A stretch of DNA of 64,000 nt, from contig NC_053490.1 of NCBI RefSeq assembly GCF_905171775.1, forward strand, positions 523,086,739 through 523,150,738, in the 5' to 3' direction. Positions 56,050 to 64,000 of this stretch are shown here, one piece after another (position 1 is the stretch's first letter; every line of letters starts with the position of its first letter). A program made the position numbers and the translations under genes. The notes under the pieces were generated by a model. It saw nothing but the letters and a program-made list of their open reading frames with translations, did no database searches and had not been told where the DNA came from. This DNA comes from Rana temporaria (taxonomy: Eukaryota; Chordata; Amphibia; Anura; Ranidae).

Positions 56050-56068
56050 TGGCGACGAGGATGGGATT
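56050..56068 (+). promoter_or_regulatory. Primer binding site for tRNA-Ser(GCT)
   Basis: TGGCGACGAGGATGGGATT, one base after the LTR, is complementary over 19 nt to the 3' end (including CCA) of vertebrate tRNA-Ser(GCT) as I know it. This is where minus-strand DNA synthesis would start. Confidence 0.88.
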
Positions 56069-56154
56069 TACAAAGTGTCTATCAGTCTGAGAGAGAGACA
56101 AAGACATTGTGGATTGTCACCTGGATAAAAGCAATCACAGATCCCAGCAGGAAA

Positions 56155-59100
56155 ATGTCATTAATCGGGACATTAAGTGAGTTTGATGGAGAACAGACAT
56201 CCTGGAGTTCCTGGGTTGAGAGGCTGGAACAGTATTTCAGTGCAAATGCCATCCCAGACAACAGGCAAGTAGCAGTGTTCCTGACAGTGGTTGGGGCCAA
56301 GACATATGACACTCTTAGAGATTTGCTTTCCCCTGTAAAACCAGCAGCTAAGACATTGGCAGAGCTGCTGACACTGCTAGAGGATCACTTCCAGCCTAAA
56401 CCATTAGAGATTGCAGAAAGATTTTGCTTCTATCAGAGGCAGCAACAGACAGGTGAAGAGATTAAAGTTTATGTGCTCGCCCTTCGCAGACTAGCCTCGA
56501 CCTGTTCTTTTGGGGACTACCTACCTACTGCACTGAGAGATAAGTTTGTCATGGGACTGAATTGTGAGTCAACACAAAAGAGACTGTTAACAGAGAAAGA
56601 CCTTACCCTTACAAAGGCAATTGAGATAGCTTCAGTGATGGAAATGGCTGTGAAAGATACAGAGGAATTGAACCCCCAGAGCAGAAGGGAAGAGGTGAAG
56701 CAGGAAGTTTTCAGAACAGCAGTCAAGCCAACTGCTGCAAACTGGAAATACAGTACCCCACCAAGCCGGGAGTCAGCTTGCTACCGTTGTGGGAATACAG
56801 ACCATGATTACAAAGTCTGCCGGTTTAAGGATCAGACCTGTCATAATTGCGGTAGGACCGGCCATCTGAAACGAGTTTGCCGTAGCAAGAAGGTGCGAGA
56901 TAAACAACCTCTGAACCCCAAGACTAAGACATATATGGTGGGAAGATATACATCATCATCTGAGTCAGAGGATGAGGAAGTGCTCCACAGGTTAGACATA
57001 CATCATATGCATTCAGCACCCTCCGCAATGACTATAGATGTAAACGTTGAGGGAAAGAATCTCAGGATGGATGTAGACACAGGAGCAGCAGTTTCAGTTA
57101 TCACCCAGAAACAATGGAGACAACTTCAGACCCGAAAAACTGTCCGCCCAACACCAATCAAACTGCAGACATACTCAAAGCAGATACTCCACCCACTGGG
57201 TTACGCAAAAGTATTGTACAAGGGTCAGACAAAGAGACTGCCATTATATATCCTAGAAAATGGGGGACCCCCTCTATTCGGGAGAGACTGGATTGCTCAC
57301 TTTGGTATGCCAGACATCGCCATAAGTCCCTGTAACACCGTTACCATTCCATTAGGAGATAATGAGGGATGGGTGGTGTCCCTGAAGCAGCGGTTCCCAA
57401 AGATTTTTGATGACCAGTTGGGAAAAATAAAGCATGACTGTGTGAGACTCAAGCTGAAACCCAACGCTCAGCCTAAGTTCTTCAAAGCTCGGACAGTACC
57501 TTTTGCACTCCGAGCAGGTGTGGAAGCAGAACTAAGTCGGCTGGAGGAACAAGGTGTCATCTCAAAGGTAGAGCACAGCGAGTGGGCATCACCAGTTGTA
57601 CCGGTAAAGAAATCGAATGGGGACTTGCGCATTTGTGGCAATTTCCGCATGGCACTGAACTCTCAACTGGAAATAGACCAGTATCCCCTACCCAGAGTAG
57701 ATAACATTTTTGCCTCTCTTGCAGGAGGTCAAAAGTTCACCAAGCTTGATCTCAAACAAGCATATTTACAGTTTGAGGTCCATCCTTCTTCCCGCAAGTT
57801 TCTGACCATCAACACCCACAAGGGACTGTATCAATATAATCGGATGGTGTTTGGCGTAGCCTCTGCCCCAGCCATTTGGCAACGAAAAATGGACGAGATT
57901 TTGGCGGACATTCCTTTCACTCAGTGCCTGCTAGATGACATGCTCATTACAGGTCGGACCGACCAGGAACACAAGCAGAATGTGGAGCTTGTGTTGGCGA
58001 GACTCCAAGAACAGGGTCTGAAAGTGAACTTAGCAAAATGCCAATTCATGGTGCCTAAATTGGAGTTTTGTGGCCACCTTGTGGATGCAGAAGGTATACA
58101 CACCACGGAAGCCAAGGTTGATGCTTTAGTCAAAGCTCCAGCCCCAACCAACGTCCAGCAGCTGCGATCATACCTTGGCTTGCTGAACTATTACCACAAA
58201 TTCCTGCCAGATCTGGCACACACCTTGTTTCCGTTGAACAAGCTTTTGGAGAAACACTCCAGATGGGACTGGTCGGCTGCATGCCAACGTGCTTTTGAAG
58301 TTTCTAAGCGGAAGCTGTTGGCGTCACGCATGCTCGTGCACTATGACCTCCAGAAGCCTCTCACCTTGGCTTGTGATGCCTCACCCTATGGTCTGGGGGC
58401 GGTACTATCTCACATCTTACCAGATGGGTCAGAAAAACCAGTGGCATTTGCCTCCAGGTCTTTGACAAAAGCAGAAAGCAATTACTCACACATTGACAAA
58501 GAGGCTCTTGCGCTGATATGGGCAATTAAGAAGTTTCATCTTTACCTGTATGGTAGGGAATTCACCATACTGACGGACCATAAACCACTCCTTCAGATCT
58601 TTAGCCCTGACAAAGGCATCTCCCAGACTACTGCGGCCCGCCTCCAACGCTATGCCCTATTCTTGGGGGCATACAGCTACAAAATTCAGTATCGTGGTCA
58701 TGATGCCAATGCTAATGCGGACGCTATGTCCCGACTGACAGGGAGGTCCATGGACTCTTCTCCACCGGTCAAGAGTTGTCGTTACACCAGCCTGTCCTTC
58801 TTGTCTTCTGGGGAGATAGCAGCCCATACAACCAAGGATACCTTTCTGAAAACCATACTCTCCTGGGTACGTTCCGGTTGGCCTGCAACTGTCACACAGG
58901 AGTATGAACCTTATTTCCGTAGGCGTATGGAATTAACTGTGGCTGGCAACTGTGTTTTATGGGGAGACCGAGTGATCATTCCACAGCCCCTCCGGAGACA
59001 CATTCTGGACTTGCTACATACTGGTCATCCCGGGAGCACACGTATGAAACAAAAGGCCAGAGGCTATGTGTGGTGGCCAAACCTAGACTCAGATATCACA

Positions 59101-60228
59101 ACATATGTGAATGCTTGTGCTGGATGTGCACAAACGGCAAGAGACCCTCCTCGAGGGTGCGTCCAGCCCTGGACTTGGCCCACGGTTCCTTGGTTTCGCC
59201 TACACTTGGACTTTGCTGGCCCGATCAGAGGACACACCTTCTTGATCATAGTGGACGCCCATTCAAAGTGGCCTGAGGTCATTCCTGTTACTCAGCCAAC
59301 GACTAAGGCAACGGTTTCCATACTGTTACATCTCGCTGCTACGTTTGGATACCCCAGAGAAATCGTCACAGACAACGGTGCACAATTCACCAGTCAGGAG
59401 TTTCAGCATTTCCTGACTGCCCACAACATCAAGCACAAGTTGACCGCACCTTACCACCCGGCTACAAATGGTCAAGCAGAGCGGTTTGTGCAGACTTTTA
59501 AACGCTACTTCAAAGCTACAGTGGCTGCAAGTAAACAACAGTCCCTGTCACCCCAGCAGCTGGACTCCTTCCTTTCTGCTTACAGAAACACACCACATGC
59601 AACCACTGGGAAAACTCCAGCAGAACTCCTTCTGGGGCGGCAGCCATGGACTGTTTTGGATATGCTCAGCCCTCAAACAGTCCAGGAACATGTACTACAG
59701 TCCCAAGACAAAATGGTCAAACACAACGAGCTCCCCCGATTCACAGCCCAACAAAAGGTATGGGCCCGATCTTATGGGGCTTCCAACACCCGTTGGCTTC
59801 CTGCTGTCATTGCAGAGACTTTGGGACCCAAGATGTACAAGGTCCGCCTGGAAGATGGTTCCATTTGCAGACGTCATGCGGACCAACTGCGTCCTCGTTC
59901 TCAACTGCCCGAATCCCTGATGCCAGCTGAACCACCAGTGTCTCAAGGATCTGCTCCCAGCGAATCAGGATGCACAGAGACTGATGATTGTGGGGACTCT
60001 GAACTTTTGAACTCGTCTCCAACAGAGCCCTCCAGCTCTGGTCCGGAGGTCTGTTTACCCTCTGAGCTGGGGGATCCCTTCTTGGCCCCGCCGGTACCCA
60101 TTCCGGCCAGCCCAGTATCCTCCGGTCCCGAATCGCTGGATGCCCGGCCTCAACGATACTGTCGCCCTCCTGACCGGTTTCAGTTGCAAGAGCGGTTACG
60201 AGACTTTCGACGGGGCCGACGGAAGTGA
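56155..60228 (+). CDS. gag-pol: Gag-Pol polyprotein of Ty3/gypsy retrotransposon
   Basis: 1357 residues from the first ATG (the frame is open upstream to about 56107 but without ATG). The gag-like capsid region is about 1-195. Two CX2CX4HX4C zinc knuckles start at C209 and C229. Protease has DTGA at 308-311. Reverse transcriptase spans about 440-620 with D532 and the LLDD motif (D594, D595). RNase H spans about 735-865 (D741, E783, D808, D856). Integrase has an H949/H955/H958, C988, C991 zinc region and D1019, D1073, E1109 with exact D,D-35-E spacing, then a GPY/F-like module near 1224. Gag and Pol are in one frame with no frameshift or stop. The Ser/Pro-rich tail ends in basic residues. All catalytic residues I looked for are present, so the protein should be functional in principle. 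Confidence 0.95.
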   Translation: MSLIGTLSEFDGEQTSWSSWVERLEQYFSANAIPDNRQVAVFLTVVGAKTYDTLRDLLSPVKPAAKTLAELLTLLEDHFQPKPLEIAERFCFYQRQQQTGEEIKVYVLALRRLASTCSFGDYLPTALRDKFVMGLNCESTQKRLLTEKDLTLTKAIEIASVMEMAVKDTEELNPQSRREEVKQEVFRTAVKPTAANWKYSTPPSRESACYRCGNTDHDYKVCRFKDQTCHNCGRTGHLKRVCRSKKVRDKQPLNPKTKTYMVGRYTSSSESEDEEVLHRLDIHHMHSAPSAMTIDVNVEGKNLRMDVDTGAAVSVITQKQWRQLQTRKTVRPTPIKLQTYSKQILHPLGYAKVLYKGQTKRLPLYILENGGPPLFGRDWIAHFGMPDIAISPCNTVTIPLGDNEGWVVSLKQRFPKIFDDQLGKIKHDCVRLKLKPNAQPKFFKARTVPFALRAGVEAELSRLEEQGVISKVEHSEWASPVVPVKKSNGDLRICGNFRMALNSQLEIDQYPLPRVDNIFASLAGGQKFTKLDLKQAYLQFEVHPSSRKFLTINTHKGLYQYNRMVFGVASAPAIWQRKMDEILADIPFTQCLLDDMLITGRTDQEHKQNVELVLARLQEQGLKVNLAKCQFMVPKLEFCGHLVDAEGIHTTEAKVDALVKAPAPTNVQQLRSYLGLLNYYHKFLPDLAHTLFPLNKLLEKHSRWDWSAACQRAFEVSKRKLLASRMLVHYDLQKPLTLACDASPYGLGAVLSHILPDGSEKPVAFASRSLTKAESNYSHIDKEALALIWAIKKFHLYLYGREFTILTDHKPLLQIFSPDKGISQTTAARLQRYALFLGAYSYKIQYRGHDANANADAMSRLTGRSMDSSPPVKSCRYTSLSFLSSGEIAAHTTKDTFLKTILSWVRSGWPATVTQEYEPYFRRRMELTVAGNCVLWGDRVIIPQPLRRHILDLLHTGHPGSTRMKQKARGYVWWPNLDSDITTYVNACAGCAQTARDPPRGCVQPWTWPTVPWFRLHLDFAGPIRGHTFLIIVDAHSKWPEVIPVTQPTTKATVSILLHLAATFGYPREIVTDNGAQFTSQEFQHFLTAHNIKHKLTAPYHPATNGQAERFVQTFKRYFKATVAASKQQSLSPQQLDSFLSAYRNTPHATTGKTPAELLLGRQPWTVLDMLSPQTVQEHVLQSQDKMVKHNELPRFTAQQKVWARSYGASNTRWLPAVIAETLGPKMYKVRLEDGSICRRHADQLRPRSQLPESLMPAEPPVSQGSAPSESGCTETDDCGDSELLNSSPTEPSSSGPEVCLPSELGDPFLAPPVPIPASPVSSGPESLDARPQRYCRPPDRFQLQERLRDFRRGRRK

Positions 60229-60401
60229 TCCGATGACATATTAACCCCGCAACGGTTCCTGGAAGCTTGAAGTCCCGTAATTCTCCTGTGTTTGGAGGAC
60301 TGTTATTGGACAGCTATCAGTTAATGTTTTGTGCCTGTTATTGTTTTGTTGTGTTTTTTTTTTTTTTTTGTTTTTGTTTTTTTTTAGGGATGGATGGAAG
60401 G
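60229..60401 (+). promoter_or_regulatory. 3' leader with T-run and purine-rich tract
   Basis: The stretch after the stop codon has T-runs (60353-60385), then agggatggatggaagg (60386-60401) directly before the 3' LTR. This purine-rich tract is the likely plus-strand primer, although two T residues interrupt it. Confidence 0.7.
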
Positions 60402-60630
60402 TGTTATACCTGAAGGGTTTCACATGTACTGGCACTTTAAGGCTGGCTCCACCCAGCAGTGATGACAAGGGTCAAGGGGCATAGTAGCCATCTTAGAGAG
60501 ACCACATGTAGAAAGCAGAGATAACCTGTAATGTCCTGAGATGCATGTTCTAGGGTACAGCATGTACTGAATAAACATCCATTGTACCAGACCAGAGTCT
60601 TGTCTCCCTCTCAACACAGAGGATATAACA
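60402..60630 (+). repeat. 3' LTR of gypsy element
   Basis: 229 bp, reading identical to the 5' LTR, ending ATATAACA before the GAGAT duplication. AATAAA at 60570-60575 would direct polyadenylation of the genomic transcript. Confidence 0.95.
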
Positions 60631-60784
60631 GAGATGTAAAGGGGAGGAGTTAGTAAAATGACAACGCCCATGTGGGGGCGCCAGAAATATTTCTGCACCC
60701 AGGCGCCTGTGACCCTAGGATCGACCCTGTCCTGACCATAGGAACACAGTCAGTGTTCTCATAGCATCTCACAGCAACCACAAC

Positions 60785-60964
60785 CAGGGCAATCTTTAAT
60801 ATTGATTGGACCCTGGGCAAACATTTTCTTGGGTCCTCCCCTCCCGAATCCACTTATCAACTATTTACAGGCACGTGGGCTCAAGGGGAAGCTGCTTTGG
60901 GCCCCACAACAAAGACTGTGCCCAGGGAAGCTGCCCCTTTTGCCCTGCGTTAAAGACCGCCCTG
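60785..60964. mobile_element. 180-bp hAT-like MITE, CAGGGC(C/A)ATCTTTAAT family
   Basis: The ends CAGGGCAATCTTTAAT and ttaaagaccgccctg are inverted. Flanks accacaac / actgcaac match at 6 of 8. The body matches 12266-12433 (attgattggaccc, aaacattttcttggg, 'cccttttgccc'). Confidence 0.75.
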
Positions 60965-60986
60965 ACTGCAACCCAATAATATAGAT

Positions 60987-61128
60987 CAGGGGTCTCAAAC
61001 TGGGGGCCCTCCAGCTGTTGCAAAACTACAAGTCCCATGAGGTATTGCAAGGCTGACAGGTACAAGCATGACTCCCACAGGCAGAGGCATGAGGGGACTT
61101 GTAGTTTCGCAACAGCTGGAGGGCCACC
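60987..61128. mobile_element. hAT-like MITE with one intact terminus
   Basis: It starts CAGGGGTCTCAAACTGGG and contains the inverted pair ccctccagctgttgcaaaac / cgcaacagctggaggg. ATATAGAT flanks both sides (60979-60986, 61129-61136). The right end stops at gggccacc and lacks the expected outer 15 or so bases, so the border may be a deletion or an aberrant insertion. Confidence 0.6.
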
Positions 61129-61164
61129 ATATAGATATAAATTGCTCAAAGTAACTCTGTATTC

Positions 61165-61494
61165 ATTAAAGGAGAAGTTATGCCAAAGCTTGTTTTCCTG
61201 TACTTTGGGATCACAGGACTGCAGTTAGTTCTGCACTCCTGTGATCTGTTTTCAGCCGACAGCGGGCTGAAGCCCGCTGTTGGATGACATCACAGAGCCA
61301 GTCTAGGCTCGAGCAATATCCCGATATTCAAGTTGGGATCAGCCCTCAGGCCTGGACGGCACCAGGGCTGTCTTTAATATTGATTGGACCCTGGGGGAAA
61401 AAAATCTTGGGCTCCCCCATGCAATTTCACTCTCCACCTGCTCTGAGACATACAATAAATATCAGCTAGACTTAAAATCAGTTTACTGTATCAG
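61165..61494. repeat. Fragments of TTAA-type and hAT-like repeats
   Basis: ttaaaggagaagttatgcc (61166) resembles a TTAA-type left end. caccagggctgtctttaatat (61361) is the left part of the 12266/60785 MITE family without its right end. Confidence 0.45.
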
Positions 61495-61705
61495 ATCAGG
61501 TAGCGATTGCGATTGGTTGCCAGAGGTTACAGCATATCATTACCACTTACTGACTGGTTGCTAGAGGTTACAGCACACATTACAGCTCACTGATTAGTTG
61601 CTAGAGGTTACAGCACATGATTTCTGCTTGTTGATTGGCTGCTAGAGATTACTGTACAGTAATACTGCTCACTGATTTGTTGCTAGAGGTTACAGCACAT
61701 CATCT
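61495..61705. repeat. About 50-bp tandem repeat, four to five units
   Basis: The block ggttgctagaggttacagca recurs at about 50-bp spacing with 'cactgatt' spacers. Confidence 0.85.
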
Positions 61706-61759
61706 CCTCACTGCAGAGGGGCATGATATACATATGAATGCAGCCTTTATTTACATATC

Positions 61760-62130
61760 CAGGGGCGATCCGCCCTATACGCATTCTATGCAATATGCGT
61801 AGGGCCCCGCAAATGACTCGGGGGCCCCCGATTTTTCTATGTCACGGCATCCACCGCTGCCGCCGCTAGAGGTCCGCGGCCGGGCAGAGACAGTGTCTCC
61901 GCCGGCCGCCATTTTCTTGAAGACCGCCGTCGCTGCTGCTAGAGGTCCGTGGCCGGGGAGAGACAATGTCTCCGCCGGCGGACATTTTCTTGAAGACCAG
62001 AGAGAGTCTCTGCTGCTGGGGATCATACCCGATGTAAGGGGGGGACTCCTCTGGTGGGGCGCCTGATGTAAGACAGGGGACTCCGCTGGTGGGAACGCCT
62101 GATGTAAGGGGGGGGGGGGGACACTGCTGG
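61760..62130. mobile_element. hAT-like fragment (left end CAGGGGCGATCCGCCC)
   Basis: A hAT-style left end, then a self-complementary tatacgcattctatgcaatatg, duplicated gccgctagaggtccgcggcc / gctgctagaggtccgtggcc segments, and G-runs. No right end or target duplication was identified. Confidence 0.45.
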
Positions 62131-63090
62131 TGGTGATATGCTGATTCCTGCACACCTGTTTGAAAAAGCTCTTTCCAGGCAGAATTAAATGTCAACTCCA
62201 AAGTGCTGCAAAATTTCTTGTGACCGGGTCTCAATTCAGCTGTCATTGTTATAAAGGGAAATTACAGACGAAAGGAAGAATCTCATTGGCTGTTGTGGGC
62301 CATAAGAACACGTATCTACTAAAATACTGAACATAATAATAATAAAAAAAAAAGAAGGCAATATCACTTTAGTTGCCTGTAACAATGATTTTGTGATTTT
62401 GTATCCTTCCTGCCTAGCATTCTGTGTCATGGGACGTGACATCTGCTGTCGGTGTGGTGCAGATCAGCCTCTTGGCCCTTAGCACAGTTGCGATGACAGT
62501 CGCAGTTCTCTCTGATGTTTCCCAGCTCGGAGGCCTCTGTACAACGTGTCTGAGAATTTGCAGCTCTCTGCGGCAGAATAAAAGCAGATCGGCTTGCTTT
62601 CGACAACCCTGCATTCTGAGAATTTCCCACGATGAGCCGCTCTATTTCCCATTATATACTAAGTACAGGGAGATAAGTTTTGTTTGCCGGAATGAAATCT
62701 CCGGGGGACAGAAATAAGTTAACGCAAAAACCTCCATCGGCCCTCTTATCAATGAGGCAGGATACAGGAAACAGATGTTGTTCCTTGTTTCCTAAAGTGT
62801 CTGAAATATGTACTGTGTGTGCTACCCTATTAACTGTTAATTGGATGATGGTTGTTTAGGTGTTTTTGGAGGTCATCGATGACTGACTAGACGTCCAGAC
62901 CTCAATTTTGCAACGTCGTCTCTAGTTCTGTTGACTTGACAAAATACACTATGACTAGTTTGCTAGCTAAATCATTTTTTTAAAAGAAGAAGTCTCACTT
63001 TCATTTGTATTAATGCGGTCTGTTGCCAGGGGACAAAGTACACAAAGTCTTTTCCCCCATCTTCCTATGTGCTCTGTAGGGTTAGGCAGA
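62131..63090. other. Unique-looking DNA
   Basis: No repeat or gene recognised; 62430-62760 has the most balanced composition. The 97-residue frame at 62424-62717 resembles no family I know. Confidence 0.35.
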
Positions 63091-63099
63091 GGTTGAAAA

Positions 63100-64000
63100 G
63101 GGCGCCCCCCTCCTCTGCTCAGGTGTCTTTACACTCCTTCCCTTCCTTAGTTGGCCCATGCTGGTGCCTTAATCCCCCTTCCCCTTAGTTGACTCCTCTG
63201 GTGGCTTTATACACATTTTCTTCCTTACTTGGTCTCTTCTGGTGCCTTTACACACCTTCCCCTCCTTATTCCTTAGTTGGTCTCTTTTGGTGCCTTTTCA
63301 CGCCTTTCCTTTCTTAGTTTGTCTCTTCTGGTGCCTTTACACACCTTCCCTTCCATTTCCCTTAGTTGGTCTCCCCTGGTGCCTTTACACACCTTCCCTT
63401 CCTTACTTGGTCTTTTCTGGTGCCTTTACACACCCTCCCTTCCCTAATTGGTCTTCTCTGGCGCCTAAAGAAGGGAAGGTGCGTAAAGGCACCAGTGGAG
63501 ACCAAGATAAGAAGGGAAGGTTCGTAAAGGGACAAGAGGTGACTAAGTATAGAAGGGAAGGTGCGTAAAGGCACTAGGGGAGGCCAAGTATGGAAGAGAA
63601 GGTGCGTAAAGGAACCAGAGGATGCCAAGTAAGGAGGGGAAGTTGCATAACGGAACCAGAGGAGACCAAGTAAGAAGAGAAGGTGCATAAAGGCACCAGA
63701 GGAGGCCAAGCCAAGTAAGGGAGGGAAAGTGCATAAAGGCCAAGAGGAGGCCAAGTAAAAAAGGGAAGGTTCATTAAGGCACCAGAGGAGACTAAGTTGG
63801 GAATGGAAGGTGTCTAAAGTGACCAGAGGAGGCCAAGTAAGGAAGGGAATGTGCATAAAGGCACCAGAGGAGGCCAAGTAATGAAGGGAAGTTGCGTAAA
63901 GGCACCAGAGGAGAGCAAGTAAGAAAGGGAAGGTCTGTACAGGCATAAGAGGAGACCAAGTATGGAAGAGAAGATGCTTAAAGAAACCAGAGGATACCAA
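63100..64000. repeat. 40-bp minisatellite with orientation switch
   Basis: From 63100 to about 63465 units read ttggtctcttctggtgcctt plus tacacaccttcccttcctta (40 bp). From about 63466 to the window end the same unit runs inverted (aaggcaccagaggaggccaa, gtaaggaagggaaggtgcgt). The array continues beyond the window. Frames of up to 212 aa are artefacts. Confidence 0.95.

Larger units (their letters stand above)
55820..60630 (+). mobile_element. Complete Ty3/gypsy LTR retrotransposon
   Basis: 4811 bp: 5' LTR, tRNA-Ser primer site, one gag-pol frame, purine-rich tract, 3' LTR. The 5-bp duplication GAGAT flanks it (55815-55819, 60631-60635). The two LTRs read identical over 229 bp, so the insertion is very recent. 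Domain order protease-RT-RNase H-integrase is Ty3/gypsy. The single frame, two zinc knuckles, short LTRs and tRNA-Ser primer suggest a Mag/SURL-like clade (inference). No env-like frame. All parts needed for autonomous retrotransposition appear present. Confidence 0.95.
55266..60729. mobile_element. Non-autonomous hAT element interrupted by a gypsy retrotransposon
   Basis: The left end CAGGGCCGATCCTAGG and right end cctaggatcgaccctg are inverted with one mismatch, and subterminal blocks gcacccaggcgcctgt and gggggcgcc occur at both ends. The 8-bp duplication TCCTGACC is perfect (55258-55265, 60730-60737). Removing the gypsy insert and its 5-bp duplication leaves about 650 bp with no transposase. 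Confidence 0.85.

Noticed and set aside
59695..59946. Short frames in other reading frames within gag-pol
   Set aside because: They are shadows of the large gag-pol frame and carry no domains of their own.
1..64000. tRNA, rRNA or known small RNA genes
   Set aside because: No cloverleaf, rRNA block or polymerase III box pair was recognised on either strand; the only tRNA-like sequence is the 19-nt primer site of the gypsy element.

Overview
The window looks like repeat-dense non-genic DNA from a vertebrate with a large genome. The repeat types (TTAA-flanked elements with ends like TTAAAGCGGAGG, CpG-rich palindromic MITEs ending in CCAGATTCAC, many short hAT-type elements) match what I recall of ranid-like frog genomes. 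The amphibian assignment is an inference from those types, not a database match. No cellular gene, tRNA or rRNA could be established; two short stretches look like possible exons (33174-33388 on +, 54321-54467 on -), both weakly supported.

The one clear protein-coding gene is the gag-pol frame of a complete Ty3/gypsy LTR retrotransposon (55820-60630). It has two 229-bp LTRs that read identical, a 5-bp target duplication, a primer site matching the 3' end of tRNA-Ser(GCT), and an unbroken 1357-residue polyprotein carrying capsid region, two zinc knuckles, protease, reverse transcriptase, RNase H and integrase. It sits inside a non-autonomous hAT element (55266-60729) with its own perfect 8-bp duplication.

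Elsewhere the window is a mosaic of DNA transposons and tandem repeats. From left to right: hAT element and a long minisatellite (0.1-3.5 kb); unique DNA, a 24-bp array and LTR-like sequence (3.5-5.7 kb); palindromic MITE, TTAA-type repeat and a 125-bp satellite (6.1-9.8 kb); nested repeats (10.3-12.4 kb); CT-rich array (12.8-14.3 kb); MITEs and hAT elements with internal minisatellites (14.3-27.5 kb); arrays of 23, 22 and 32 bp (28.2-32.7 kb); a unique island (32.7-33.5 kb); a 31-bp satellite with 465-bp higher-order repeats (34.1-36.9 kb); MITEs (36.9-38.4 kb); a nested stack of at least five elements (39.1-43.4 kb); two abutting TTAA-bounded elements filled with later insertions (45.7-51.8 kb); a 27-bp array (52.4-53.9 kb); the gypsy/hAT nest; and a 40-bp array that reverses orientation (63.1-64.0 kb).

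A recurring theme is that short TIR-bounded elements carry a minisatellite near one end, often beside a GC-rich hairpin. Copies of one hAT family carry different minisatellites at the same internal position, and one minisatellite monomer occurs in elements with different termini. The many long open frames in the arrays are by-products of repeat periods, not genes.
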